A stretch of DNA of 61,588 bases from Kalymmatonema hyalinum WJT4-NPBG1 (GTDB lineage Bacteria > Cyanobacteriota > Cyanobacteriia > Cyanobacteriales > Nostocaceae): assembly GCA_019359075.1 (NCBI GenBank), contig JAHHIB010000049.1:1-61588 (forward strand). The letters are read 5' to 3'. Shown piece by piece: positions 15,569-24,772 of this stretch. The position numbers and the translations under genes are program-made. Within the stretch, counting starts at the first letter, position 1. Each line of letters starts with the position of its first letter. The notes beneath the pieces were generated by a model, which had not been told where the DNA came from, made no database searches, and worked only from the letters and a program-made list of their open reading frames with translations.

Positions 15569-16333
15569 TTAATATAAGAACTGGCTTAAAACAAAAGCCA
15601 GTGCAGCAGTGCCTAAAGGAACTGTCAAATTATCAATACCAAGAAACGAAAAAACTTCTAGGCAAGTAGCAACTAAGGCAACAGCCACAGATATCAGCCA
15701 AGTTTGCCAAAGGTTCCCTTGTACACTGACTAAAATCAAACTCGTGACGAGAAAACTCACAACTGTCATTGTCAGGGAACCTTCCCAACTTTTTTGTCTG
15801 TCAAAGATCGTGTATTTGTGTTGCCCAAATCTTTGCCCAATTAAAGCTGCAAATCCATCTCCCCATGTCATAACCAAAACTCCTAGTACAGCATACTGGG
15901 GTTGTTGCAGCCTCCAGAACCAGGCAATTAAAATACCAATACTAACGGCATAGAAAAATGTCCCAAAACTTTTGCGTCCGACGCTATTAATACCAGGGAG
16001 AATAGGAAATCGGTAGGACAATAAAGTAAGAGCACTTGCTAAAATCGAAGCCGTAATGCCTACACTTGCGGGGATATTTAGCCACCAAGCGAGCAAAATC
16101 ACATTGCCAGTGCCTATGTGGACTATCTTCCGCAGAATTTCTGGATCTTTATTGGCAAAGCGATTCACCAACCATGCGGCGAAAAGCATGAGCAGCACCC
16201 AAATTGCAACGGCAGCACTTTGCAGCCACAAAGGGGAAATCGACTCTAAATCAAAAAATGAAGTTAGCAAAGATGCAACAAAATGGAAAAATATAATCTT
16301 TATTACCACTGTATTAGATTTCGGGGACAGCAA
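15569..16333 (-). CDS. Phytol/polyprenol/diacylglycerol kinase-like membrane protein
   Basis: A 254-residue polytopic membrane protein of the CTP-dependent phytol/dolichol kinase type (VTE5-like). The signatures are [30 protein letters not shown], the [12 protein letters not shown] block and a hydrophobic C-terminus. In plants and cyanobacteria such enzymes recycle phytol to phytyl phosphate for tocopherol and chlorophyll; the substrate here is inferred. The start is uncertain: TTG at 16333 overlaps the divergent yidD start codon, GTG lies at 16309, and the first ATG is far inside. The true protein may begin at a non-ATG codon further in. It is divergent from yidD. Confidence 0.75.
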   Translation of the reverse strand: MLSPKSNTVVIKIIFFHFVASLLTSFFDLESISPLWLQSAAVAIWVLLMLFAAWLVNRFANKDPEILRKIVHIGTGNVILLAWWLNIPASVGITASILASALTLLSYRFPILPGINSVGRKSFGTFFYAVSIGILIAWFWRLQQPQYAVLGVLVMTWGDGFAALIGQRFGQHKYTIFDRQKSWEGSLTMTVVSFLVTSLILVSVQGNLWQTWLISVAVALVATCLEVFSFLGIDNLTVPLGTAALAFVLSQFLY

Positions 16334-16593
16334 TGAAATTATTATTGATTTTGCTGATTCGCTTCTACCGAATGTTTATCTCGCCGCTGTTTCTTCCCAC
16401 GTGTCGCTTTCAACCAACTTGTTCAATGTACGCCATCCAAGCAATTGAGCGATTTGGAGTCTGGCGCGGTAGTTGGTTGGCAATTCAGCGTATTTTGCGG
16501 TGTCATCCGTTTCATCCGGGCGGTTACGATCCCGTACCAGAAGCGTTAGGAACAGCAACAAAACAGTCGTCTTGCTGTGAACATCACGAATGA
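16333..16593 (+). CDS. yidD: Membrane protein insertion efficiency factor YidD
   Basis: An 86-residue amphipathic inner-membrane-associated protein. The family pattern is complete: [15 protein letters not shown] near the start, [19 protein letters not shown] with its two cysteines, and the [14 protein letters not shown] block. YidD helps YidC and Sec insert membrane proteins. Its stop overlaps the start of the dipeptidase gene in an ATGA arrangement, so the two genes are translationally coupled. The start codon coincides with the 5' end of the divergent kinase-like reading frame, so the promoters must overlap or one start is wrong. The CC and HH near the C-terminus are lineage-specific. Confidence 0.92.
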   Translation: MKLLLILLIRFYRMFISPLFLPTCRFQPTCSMYAIQAIERFGVWRGSWLAIQRILRCHPFHPGGYDPVPEALGTATKQSSCCEHHE

Positions 16594-17297
16594 GACCTTA
16601 TCATAAAGTACCAATCATTGAGTGTGGTGAACCATTGGTAAAGATTCCTTTGGAACTGTTCGCAGTAGAATCTCCGCATCCTTATGAAAAACTGGGTGCG
16701 CCTTATGGCGATCGCTCTCCTTATTTTCTTCGCCAAACCATTGTTGACAATTTGATAGCAGCCCAAAATTACCTGCAACTGCTGCGTCCTAACTGGCACA
16801 TCCAAATCTTTGATGCTTATCGCCCTGTCGCTGTACAGCAGTTTATGGTGAATTACGCTTTTGGCGAAGCCTTGCACATGGCGGGACTCACCGGGGCTGA
16901 GTTATCACCAGAAAACAGCCAAGCTATCTGGGACGAGGTTTATAAAATTTGGGCTGAACCGAGTCTGGATGAAAAAACTCCGCCTCCCCACAGTACCGGC
17001 GCTGCTGTTGATGTGACACTGGTAGATGATACGGGAGAAATTGTGAATATGGGTTCGCCTATAGATGAAATGTCAGAGCGATCGCATCCAGACTACTTTG
17101 CTAGTTCTTCCTCCGCACAGGCACAACAGTATCATGCCAATCGTCAGCTATTATGCAATGTTATGCAAAAAGCAGCATTTCAACGCAATCCTAGAGAGTG
17201 GTGGCACTTTTCCCTAGGCGAGCAGATGTGGGCTTGGCTGAAGAATCAAGCCAATCCCAGCAATCCAGTTGTTGCACGATATGGACGCGTTGTGTAG
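16590..17297 (+). CDS. D-alanyl-D-alanine dipeptidase (VanX/DdpX-like, M15D)
   Basis: A 235-residue zinc metallopeptidase that splits free D-Ala-D-Ala. Zinc ligands and catalytic residues are visible: the His and Asp of [13 protein letters not shown] (about 133-145), and the Glu and His of the C-terminal [15 protein letters not shown] supplies the conserved arginine. There is no signal peptide, so it acts in the cytoplasm, as in DdpX. In non-resistant bacteria the role is usually D-alanine recycling rather than vancomycin resistance, and no vanA- or vanH-like neighbours are present. Coupled to yidD by a 4-base overlap. Confidence 0.9.
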   Translation: MRPYHKVPIIECGEPLVKIPLELFAVESPHPYEKLGAPYGDRSPYFLRQTIVDNLIAAQNYLQLLRPNWHIQIFDAYRPVAVQQFMVNYAFGEALHMAGLTGAELSPENSQAIWDEVYKIWAEPSLDEKTPPPHSTGAAVDVTLVDDTGEIVNMGSPIDEMSERSHPDYFASSSSAQAQQYHANRQLLCNVMQKAAFQRNPREWWHFSLGEQMWAWLKNQANPSNPVVARYGRVV

Positions 17298-17307
17298 TCT
17301 AACGCAT

Positions 17308-17781
17308 CTAAGCATCTTGAGGGTTGAGCTGGATTAACTCTTCTGTAGTGTAAGTTCCCACTGGACTCCAAACCAAATACGGAACGAGTAACAGCGCCGC
17401 CAGTCTAGAAATCGGCAAAACAGAGAGTGTGAGCAACACACCCAAGATAACACCAACTGACCCAAGAACTTCCCCGACTCTCAAACTGCGCCACCTTAGC
17501 ATTGCTGGGATGTAGGCGATGGTGATAATTTCTAGCAGGAGGTATAAACCCATCACGACCCAGGTTATCAAGCTTCCTGGATTCTTTTCCCAGACAATAT
17601 AGGCAGAAGCAGCACCGCAAATAAAAATTACAGTCCAAATGATCGGGATAAGTGGCTCAAAAATTAGCCACCGGGGACGACTTAACCGTGCAAACCATTT
17701 GACATCACGAGGCGTGATGAAAAAACTACCAATTGCAATTGCAAAAGTCACAGCCCCAATTACCATCCAAGATTGAATCAT
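17308..17781 (-). CDS. TspO/MBR family protein, paralogue A
   Basis: A 157-residue protein with about five transmembrane helices and the TspO/MBR pattern: LSRPRWLIFEPLIPIIWTVIF (the PxW...W loop) and the C-terminal LLVPYLVWSPVGTYTT...LNP. TspO proteins bind tetrapyrroles and influence porphyrin degradation and stress responses in photosynthetic bacteria. It is a tandem duplicate of the gene at 17935, same length and frame layout, separated by 150 bases. Divergence lies mainly in the loop around residues 75-115. No partner genes for tetrapyrrole synthesis lie nearby. Confidence 0.82.
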   Translation of the reverse strand: MIQSWMVIGAVTFAIAIGSFFITPRDVKWFARLSRPRWLIFEPLIPIIWTVIFICGAASAYIVWEKNPGSLITWVVMGLYLLLEIITIAYIPAMLRWRSLRVGEVLGSVGVILGVLLTLSVLPISRLAALLLVPYLVWSPVGTYTTEELIQLNPQDA

Positions 17782-17934
17782 AGTTATACACTTTTTGATA
17801 GTTTTGTCAATGTATTCAAGGCAATTGTGGCAATTTAGGGCATGAGTTTAATCAACCGCAGGGTTGAATATTTTAAGCAGTTACCAAGTACCCGCAGTAT
17901 CCGTTATCAGTTATTCTCTGCTGCTGGTACTGTT

Positions 17935-18408
17935 TTAGGCATCTTGAGGATTGAGTCGCTTCATCGTCCAAGTGGTGTATGTACCTATTGGACTCCAAAC
18001 CAAGTAAGGAACGAGTAGCAGTGCCGCCCAACCAGAAACAGGTAAAACTACAAGTGTTAATATAATGCTTATAAGGAAACCCGTACCGCCGATAATCGTA
18101 CCCGCCTTAAGACTGCGAAGCCGCAACATCACAGGGTTGAAGGCAATGGTAACAATTTCCAGAAGCAGGTATAATCCCATACGCAACCAGGTTGTGGTGG
18201 TTCCTGGGTCTTTTTCCCAAACAATATAAGCAGACCAAGCGCCACAAATAAATACAATAGTCCAAATAACTGGAATCGCTGCTTCAAAAGTTAACCATCT
18301 GGGTCTTTGGAGACGCTTGAACCATTTCACATCGCCAGGAGTGATGAAGTTAGCACCTAAAGCCACTAAGAAAGCTACTCCCCCAATCACCATCCAAGAT
18401 TTAATCAT
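17935..18408 (-). CDS. TspO/MBR family protein, paralogue B
   Basis: A 157-residue five-helix protein, parallel along its whole length to the copy at 17308. It shares MI.SWMVIG at the start, RPRW with the WT.IFICGA.SAYIVWEK helix, and LLLVPYLVWSP.GTYTT...LNPQDA at the end. Both copies keep the aromatic residues expected to line the tetrapyrrole pocket in this family, and both look intact. Function beyond the family is unknown. It is transcribed toward paralogue A across a 153-base gap and could share a transcript with it. Confidence 0.82.
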   Translation of the reverse strand: MIKSWMVIGGVAFLVALGANFITPGDVKWFKRLQRPRWLTFEAAIPVIWTIVFICGAWSAYIVWEKDPGTTTTWLRMGLYLLLEIVTIAFNPVMLRLRSLKAGTIIGGTGFLISIILTLVVLPVSGWAALLLVPYLVWSPIGTYTTWTMKRLNPQDA

Positions 18409-18594
18409 GCCCCGTCATCCTTTGCATGGCACTTTGATCACGCCACATAGTGCGATTCTGTCAGCTTAGGGGCTAATGACTCATCATACCTGAGTTTGAT
18501 AAACACAGATGGAGAGGATGAGGGGGATCAGGGAGATGAGGGAGATGAGGGAGACAAATCAATTCAAAATTCAAAATTTTGAATTGATTTATCC

Positions 18595-20547
18595 CTACTT
18601 AACCACGCCAGAATGCCCAGGTATATCACCTATTGGTTCTACCCTTCCGCCTAAATATTTGGCAAGAAACTCTTCGGCTTTAGCATAGAAGTGCAGCCTG
18701 TTTTGCGGACGTGCAAAACCGTGTCCTTCATCTGTGTAGAGGATGTACTCTACAGGCTTATTTGCTTTTCGCATCGCTGCAACGATTTGTTCGCTTTCCG
18801 CCTGCTTCACTCGTGGATCATTTGCACCTTGTCCAATCAGCAACGGTACTTTGATGCGATCTACAAAAAATAACGGAGAACGAGACTTGAGGAAATCTGG
18901 CTCTTTTTCTAGATTACCCACACGATTGTAGAATTTCGCCCGCCCTGACTCCCAATAAGGAGGAATACTTTTTAACAGCGTGAGCAAGTTGCTAGGACCA
19001 ACAATATCTACACCAGCAGCAAACACATCAGGAGTGAATGTTAATCCTACCAACGTCGCATAACCGCCGTAGGAACCACCCATGATCGCAACTTTTTTCC
19101 GATCAGCGATACCCTGTTGGACAATCCAGTTAACGCCATCAATCAAGTCATTATGCATTTTACCCGCCCATTCACGATTTCCGGCATTCAAGAACTTTTT
19201 GCCGTATCCGGTAGAACCTCGAAAGTTGACTTGTAGAACTGCGTAGCCACGGTTTGCTAGCCACTGCGCTTCTGGGTCATAACCCCAAATATCCCGCGCC
19301 CAAGGTCCACCATGCACGAGTAAGACTGTGGGTAAATTTTTTGCTGGAATTCCTACAGGTGTTGTTAGGTAGCCGTGGATAGTCAACCCGTCCCGAGATT
19401 TGTAGGAAATCGGTTTCATTTGGGCGAGTTGTAGTCCTTCCAATTTCGGTTGATTGCTGAAGAGGAGTTTGCTTTGCTTGGAGGTACGGTCGTAGATGTA
19501 GTAATAGGCGGGACCGTTATCGATACGGTAAGAAACGAGCCAAGTTTTATCAGCCAAGTCGCGGTCAACTACGGAAAATTCCCCTCGCCGGACTTTGGAT
19601 ATTGTCTGAAAATCTGGGGCAATACTTTTATCGAGTACTTGCCACTCTAATTTATCTTTATAAAAGCCAACAGCCTGAATTTGGCGTTTCGTTGGATGAA
19701 TAAACATCCCTCCCTGATCATACTGCGGGTCTTGGGCAATCACGCTTTCTTTACCCGTTGCTAAGTTAAGCGCCAAAACTCGTGTCGCATTCACATTGTG
19801 ACTACCCGTGATATAAAGCGTTTTGCCATCACCGGAAAAGCCAACAGCACCGCCTTGATCATCAGGTCCCCATTTGCGAACTATCTTCCAGGGTTGATTT
19901 GTTGTTTCTCTAACGGATAAGGTAGAACCACCATCAGGAGTCGTGGCTACAGATGCACGGATTTTTAACTGTGGATCTGCAACTGACTCAGTCACGTTGA
20001 CGGAGTTTTCTAATTCCAGTTTTGCTGTTCCCGTTTTCAGGTCGATACGGTAAGCATCGTGCTTGCGGGGGTCTTTGATATTCATCCCCACCAGCATTTC
20101 ATTAGGAAAATTGGGATCTAGGGCGATCATTTGCGCTTTCACGCCCTTGTATGGTGTCAAGTCGCGCACCTGATTGGACTTTACATTAACAGCATAAAAA
20201 TGATAGTTTTCATCACCATCTGTATCTTGCAAGTATATTAATTGCTCACTGTTATAAGTCCAGAAGTAACTACGGATACCCCGCTTTTGATCAGCGGTTA
20301 GCACTCGGTCATCGTTTTTACCTAAAGTACGTATCCATACCTGCAAAACATTATTTTTATCAGGTGCGATGTATGTCAGGTATTTTCCATTAGGAGATAG
20401 TTGCGGATTCGTTCTTTCTGGATTTCCAAATAGAATCTGTCGGGGAATGAGTGGCGGTAAATCAGCGAAGGATTGACTGATGTTGGTTAAGAATGTTGCT
20501 GCAACGACTAAGGGGACAGCTACTACAGAGAAATATTTTTTGTTCAT
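18595..20547 (-). CDS. S9 family (prolyl oligopeptidase/acylaminoacyl peptidase-like) secreted peptidase
   Basis: A 650-residue serine peptidase. The signal peptide (residues 1 to about 28, ending QSFA) predicts export. An N-terminal beta-propeller (about 35-370, with repeated WxxD and GxxLxYI strands such as NPQLSPNGKYLTYI) gates a C-terminal alpha/beta hydrolase (about 385-640). The nucleophile lies in GGSYGGY (Ser near residue 491), the acid in GANDPRV and the histidine in DEGHGFARP. Likely degrades short peptides in the periplasm. It stands alone. The length is usual for S9C-type enzymes. Confidence 0.92.
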   Translation of the reverse strand: MNKKYFSVVAVPLVVAATFLTNISQSFADLPPLIPRQILFGNPERTNPQLSPNGKYLTYIAPDKNNVLQVWIRTLGKNDDRVLTADQKRGIRSYFWTYNSEQLIYLQDTDGDENYHFYAVNVKSNQVRDLTPYKGVKAQMIALDPNFPNEMLVGMNIKDPRKHDAYRIDLKTGTAKLELENSVNVTESVADPQLKIRASVATTPDGGSTLSVRETTNQPWKIVRKWGPDDQGGAVGFSGDGKTLYITGSHNVNATRVLALNLATGKESVIAQDPQYDQGGMFIHPTKRQIQAVGFYKDKLEWQVLDKSIAPDFQTISKVRRGEFSVVDRDLADKTWLVSYRIDNGPAYYYIYDRTSKQSKLLFSNQPKLEGLQLAQMKPISYKSRDGLTIHGYLTTPVGIPAKNLPTVLLVHGGPWARDIWGYDPEAQWLANRGYAVLQVNFRGSTGYGKKFLNAGNREWAGKMHNDLIDGVNWIVQQGIADRKKVAIMGGSYGGYATLVGLTFTPDVFAAGVDIVGPSNLLTLLKSIPPYWESGRAKFYNRVGNLEKEPDFLKSRSPLFFVDRIKVPLLIGQGANDPRVKQAESEQIVAAMRKANKPVEYILYTDEGHGFARPQNRLHFYAKAEEFLAKYLGGRVEPIGDIPGHSGVVK

Positions 20548-21128
20548 AAATTAAACACACTGGAAAATCTGCAAAGCAGAATGCTTGCAACGACGGTTTT
20601 TAATGATTTAAGTGTCTCTCAGAGGACGGGAAATGGACAGCGAAAAATGGTGAATTATAAACCAATACCGCCGTTCAGCTAAGGATTTTTTGTGATAGCG
20701 TATCCCTCACCGGACACTTTGCGACGAGCGCGTGGCACTAATGTGCAGTCGAATACACCTGTAGAACTTTCGGATGCAACCTAAGATTGCATTGGTTATC
20801 GTTTTTGCAAATTGTCTTATCGACAACCGTATTGCTTTCTAAAACAAGCATAAGTATATACTATGACTAATTTGTCACTTAAACAGATTTTAACTGTCAC
20901 TTGACTAATATTTAATATTTAGCTGATAGGTTGATTTTGCAGAGTTAGGTCGGGCTTTACAGGGGAAGAGTAAAACTGATATTTAGCACTGATTGTTCAG
21001 ATTTTCATAAGCCAATCAAACTTTTTGAAGGTTTTGACAATAGCCCCTAGTGTGCTGGTAGAAACGAACCTCGGTATCACTTGCTCGGCTTTAAGTTGCG
21101 TCAACAACAGTTCTTCAGGGAGAAGTGT
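20548..21128. other. Divergent promoter interval between S9 peptidase and phoD
   Basis: No coding sequence supported. The interval separates two divergent genes and contains a Pho-box-like tandem repeat at 20878-20918. A TTG-started extension of phoD up to 21081 is possible but lacks a ribosome-binding site. Confidence 0.6.
20878..20918 (+). promoter_or_regulatory. Candidate Pho box (four tandem 8-bp repeats) upstream of phoD
   Basis: Four 8-mers at an exact 11-base period: CTTAAACA (20878), TTTAACTG (20889), CTTGACTA (20900) and TTTAATAT (20911), with 3-base spacers. Each matches the cyanobacterial Pho-box consensus PyTTAAPyPy(T/A) at 7 of 8 positions. The site lies about 210-250 bases before the phoD ATG, a gene class normally induced by phosphate starvation through SphR/PhoB. 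Confidence 0.6.
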
Positions 21129-22724
21129 ATGCAGTGGTTCGATGTTGAGCGCTTGCTATCAAGTTCGATGAAACGGCGGCGCTTTATGATTGGTGCTGGA
21201 GCCATGAGTGGGTTCGCGATCGCCACTCAGTTCCCTAGAAGAGTCAACGCCCAGCCTAAATTCTCTGCTTATCCATTTAGTCTGGGTGTCGCTTCCGGCG
21301 ATCCACTCCCAGATAGTGTCGTTCTGTGGACACGAGTAGCACCAGAGCCACTAGCCGAAGGAGGCGGAATGCCGCAGCAAAACTTAAGAGTGCAGTGGCA
21401 AGTTGCGAAGGATGAAAATATGCAACAAGTTGTCCGCAGTGGCACAGCCATAGCAACTCCAGAGTTTGCCCACTCCGTCCATGTTGAGGTGCAAGGACTA
21501 GAGCCTGAACGCTGGTATTGGTATCAATTTCGAGTAGGCAATGAAGTAAGCCAGATCGGTCGGACTCGTACTGCTCCCCTTCCTGGTTCTGTTCTCAATC
21601 AGCTAAACTTTGCGTTTGTCACCTGTCAGAAGTGGGAAGATGGTTTCTACTGTGCCTACCGCAACTTAGCAAACGAAGAGCTAGATGTCGTGTTCCATTT
21701 AGGTGACTACATTTACGAGTACGCCATCAATGCTACAGGTGGTGTACGTAATGTATCCTTACCAGAGCAGTTTCAGCAAGAGACAAAAACTCTAGAGCAG
21801 TATCGCCTCCGCTATGCTCTGTACAAAACTGACCCAGACTTACAAAAAGCTCATGCCTTGTTCCCGTTTGTGGTCACTTGGGATGACCATGAAGTAGACA
21901 ACGACTACACTGACGATCTCTCAGAAAAAAACGACCCAGTTGAAGATTTCCTTGAGCGGCGAGCTGCTGCTTATAGAGCTTACTACGAGCATCAGCCCCT
22001 ACGCCGATTCTCCGTGCCACGAGGAGCGGATATGCTCCTTTATCGGCGACTGACCTTTGGAAATTTAGCTGAGTTTAGCGTGCTTGACACGCGACAGTAT
22101 CGCAGCGACCAACCATGCGGCGACGGCGAGACACCCCGGTGCGATGCAGCATTGGATCAAGCAAAGACAATGACTGGCGACAGGCAAGAACGTTGGCTGT
22201 TTGAGGGTTTGGATCGTTCTCAGACACGCTGGAACATCATTGCCCAGCAAGTGCTTATGGCGGAGTTGGATCATAAGATAGGGGAGGGCGAAATCTTTTG
22301 GAACGACTCTTGGGACGGTTATCCCCTTGCACGCAACCGCATCCTCAGCCATATTGCAGACCGAAAGATTGCCAATCCGGTTGTCATCACCGGGGATTGG
22401 CACTCTACATTCGTTAATGATCTCAAACTCGATTTCAAAGACCCTAACTCACCTACTGTGGCTAGTGAATTCGTGACCCCCTCACTCACTAGTAACGGCG
22501 ACCGAATTGTCTACGGTCCTTACTACGGTCCAATGATCCCAGAAAATCCACATATTAAGTTCTTTGATGGCGATCGCCGTGGCTACTTCCGGGTCAACCT
22601 CAACCACGAGCGCTGGCAGACAGATCTGCGTTTTGTCACAACTGTGAGCCGTTCGGACGCACCGATAAACACCTTTGCTTCATTCGTTGTCGAAAATGGT
22701 CGCCCAGGCGTTCAACAAGCATAA
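21129..22724 (+). CDS. phoD: PhoD family alkaline phosphatase/phosphodiesterase
   Basis: A 531-residue secreted metallophosphatase that releases phosphate from organic esters. The ATG at 21129 follows AGGGAGAAG, a better start than the TTG at 21081. The twin-arginine signal KRRRFMIGAGAM near the N-terminus predicts Tat export. PhoD landmarks follow in order: LGVASGDPLPDSVVLWTRV, HLGDYIYEYA, TWDDHEVDNDY, VLDTRQYRS, GDWHSTFVNDL and the C-terminal SRSDAPINTFASF. The metal-binding acidic and histidine residues of GDY, DDHE and GDWH are present (Ca/Fe site in characterised PhoD). Regulation by phosphate is suggested by the Pho-box candidate upstream. Confidence 0.92.
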   Translation: MQWFDVERLLSSSMKRRRFMIGAGAMSGFAIATQFPRRVNAQPKFSAYPFSLGVASGDPLPDSVVLWTRVAPEPLAEGGGMPQQNLRVQWQVAKDENMQQVVRSGTAIATPEFAHSVHVEVQGLEPERWYWYQFRVGNEVSQIGRTRTAPLPGSVLNQLNFAFVTCQKWEDGFYCAYRNLANEELDVVFHLGDYIYEYAINATGGVRNVSLPEQFQQETKTLEQYRLRYALYKTDPDLQKAHALFPFVVTWDDHEVDNDYTDDLSEKNDPVEDFLERRAAAYRAYYEHQPLRRFSVPRGADMLLYRRLTFGNLAEFSVLDTRQYRSDQPCGDGETPRCDAALDQAKTMTGDRQERWLFEGLDRSQTRWNIIAQQVLMAELDHKIGEGEIFWNDSWDGYPLARNRILSHIADRKIANPVVITGDWHSTFVNDLKLDFKDPNSPTVASEFVTPSLTSNGDRIVYGPYYGPMIPENPHIKFFDGDRRGYFRVNLNHERWQTDLRFVTTVSRSDAPINTFASFVVENGRPGVQQA

Positions 22725-22746
22725 GAAGGCTAAAGTTCATAATTAC

Positions 22747-23424
22747 TCACACCAATCCAGAACGCAGTGCGACAACTGCTGCTTGCACGCGATCATCAAC
22801 AGATAATTTGTTCATAATCCCGCGCACGTGAGTTTTAATAGTGTTGGGACTCAGATAAAGCTTTTCAGCAATTTCTGGGTTGCTTAAACCTTCTACCATC
22901 AGTCTCAACACTTCTAACTCGCGCTGAGATAGATTTGCTGCGTTTCCACTAGGGGAAGGGGGTTTGAGATTGTCAATAACTCGTCTGGCAATTTGGGGAT
23001 CAAGGTAGGTTGCGCCTTCAACAGCAGCGGCGATCGCACTCATAAGTCTCTCTACACTTGCTCCTTTGATACAATATGCATCCGCACCGCTAGACAAGGC
23101 AGCAATAATTTCTGTGTCTGTTTGATGAGATGTCAGCATCACGACATGAGTTTCTGGTAGTGCTGCCTTAATTTGCTGTGTTGCAGCAATCCCATCCAAC
23201 CTAGGTAAACCAATATCCATCACCACAAGATCGGGTTTCAGTTTGAGTGCTGCTTGCACACCCAGATAGCCATCTTCCGCTTGTCCCACAATTTCCAACT
23301 GCGGATGAGCCATTAATGACTGTTCCAGTCCCAGTTGCATCATTGGGTCATCTTCTACAATTAAAATCCGCAGCACAGAAACATTGGCTGGTAGATTTAA
23401 GCGAAAATTATTATCCTGAGACAT
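22747..23424 (-). CDS. NarL/FixJ-type response regulator
   Basis: A 225-residue two-domain regulator. The receiver domain (about 18-135) has the acidic pair EDD, the phosphorylatable Asp in VVMDIGLPRLDG and Lys in AYCIKGAS. The C-terminal LuxR-type HTH (about 160-222) has LSQRELEVLRLMVEGLSNPEIAEKL and SPNTIKTHVRGIMNKL. It should bind DNA when phosphorylated by a histidine kinase. No kinase gene lies in the window, so it is an orphan here, and its targets are unknown. It ends 22 bases from the phoD stop in convergent orientation. Confidence 0.9.
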   Translation of the reverse strand: MSQDNNFRLNLPANVSVLRILIVEDDPMMQLGLEQSLMAHPQLEIVGQAEDGYLGVQAALKLKPDLVVMDIGLPRLDGIAATQQIKAALPETHVVMLTSHQTDTEIIAALSSGADAYCIKGASVERLMSAIAAAVEGATYLDPQIARRVIDNLKPPSPSGNAANLSQRELEVLRLMVEGLSNPEIAEKLYLSPNTIKTHVRGIMNKLSVDDRVQAAVVALRSGLV

Positions 23425-23518
23425 TATTCTATTGACTTTATAGCAGTTTTCTGTAGTGTGGGCATTGCCTACTAATATCTCAAATGTCCATCACATAAGC
23501 TTTGATAGCAATGCCCCG

Positions 23519-23552
23519 AAGTTCCCTACGGCGGGAAACCCGCCTGCAGGAC
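23519..23552 (+). repeat. Dispersed GGCGGG-AAA-CCCGCC repeat, partial copy 2
   Basis: TTCCCTACGGCGGGAAACCC and the following CGCC are identical to the block at 12630-12652. The palindrome is at 23530-23544. It lies between the response regulator and era. Confidence 0.7.
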
Positions 23553-23591
23553 TTCTCTCCACCCTACGATATGAACAAATGACTAACTTTT

Positions 23592-24566
23592 TTATTCTTC
23601 CACGCGATATCCCAACTCTGCTAAACGTGTCCGAGACTGACGCCATTTTGGTTGCACTTTGACGAACAGTTCCAAGTAAACTTTTCCAGCAATTAACTTT
23701 TGGATTTGTTCGCGTGCTGCACTACCAATTGCTTTTAACATTGCTCCACCTTTACCAATGAGAATTCCTTTTTGGGAATCGCGCTCAACGTGTATGGTAG
23801 CAAGTACACGGGTAATAGCTGGTGTTTCCTCCACCAAGTCAATGGCGATCGCTACTGAATGGGGAACTTCTTCACGAGTTAACAGCAAAATCTGTTCGCG
23901 AATCAATTCGCCCATAATAAAGCGTTCTGGTTGGTCAGTGACTAAATCAGGCGGATAGTAGTATGGTCCTGTTTCTAACTGTTCAATCAATAACTGTTGT
24001 AGATCGGGTAATCCTACACCTGTTTTGGCAGAAAATTTTACCGTTTCCCACTGATGCGACTTTGCCAGTTGAACGTAGCTATTATCTATTGTCTGCGAAT
24101 CTTGCGGTTGTTGGTCGATTTTGTTTAAGCCCAAAATCACTGGTGTTGGACTGTTAGTGAGTAAATCGGCAATAAAGCGATCGCCTGTACCACAAGCAAC
24201 CGATCCATCTACCACAAACAACAACACATCTACCGATTCAATAGCTATTTTCGCATTTTGCACCAGCACTTGCCCCAATTGATGATGGGGTTTATGAATT
24301 CCTGGGGTATCTACAAAAATCAGCTGCGCTTCTGGAGTGGTTAAAATTCCTCGTAACCGATTGCGCGTCGTTTGTGCTACTGGTGATGTAATGGCAATTT
24401 TTTGTCCTACTAATTCATTCATCAACGTAGATTTACCGACATTTGGGCGACCAATAATGCCGATAAAACCTGATCTGAATTCAGGAGGAGCCTGTGGAAT
24501 CATCACTTCTCCTGAATTAGAGAAGATGTCATATTGACTACTATTCACCTGTGGCTCCACCGTCAT
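23592..24566 (-). CDS. era: GTPase Era
   Basis: An essential GTPase for 16S rRNA maturation and 30S assembly. The 324 residues include a poorly conserved N-terminal extension of about 30 residues, as usual in cyanobacteria. The G domain follows with G1 GRPNVGKST, G3 DTPGIHKP and G4 NKID, and SAKTG as G5. A C-terminal KH domain carries GKGGAMLKAIGSAAREQIQKL. All GTP-binding motifs are intact. It stands alone between repeats. Confidence 0.95.
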   Translation of the reverse strand: MTVEPQVNSSQYDIFSNSGEVMIPQAPPEFRSGFIGIIGRPNVGKSTLMNELVGQKIAITSPVAQTTRNRLRGILTTPEAQLIFVDTPGIHKPHHQLGQVLVQNAKIAIESVDVLLFVVDGSVACGTGDRFIADLLTNSPTPVILGLNKIDQQPQDSQTIDNSYVQLAKSHQWETVKFSAKTGVGLPDLQQLLIEQLETGPYYYPPDLVTDQPERFIMGELIREQILLLTREEVPHSVAIAIDLVEETPAITRVLATIHVERDSQKGILIGKGGAMLKAIGSAAREQIQKLIAGKVYLELFVKVQPKWRQSRTRLAELGYRVEE

Positions 24567-24772
24567 ATTTTACATTTGGGACTACTGAGTTTTCTGTGTA
24601 AACACAAAACAAACATGAAATCACCCTGAAATTTCTAGCAATTGCTTTGGCTTAAGTTTAATTTACTACTAATTATCTTTCACTGCCCACTACGTATAGC
24701 AAAAAGCAAAATCTTATAATTATTTCCAATGGAGGAAAATGCTTTGGTTCAGGCAAAGCCTTCTGTAACAGA

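Noticed and set aside
16590-17297. Vancomycin-resistance cassette
   Set aside because: Only the VanX-like dipeptidase is present; no vanH, vanA or sensor genes nearby.
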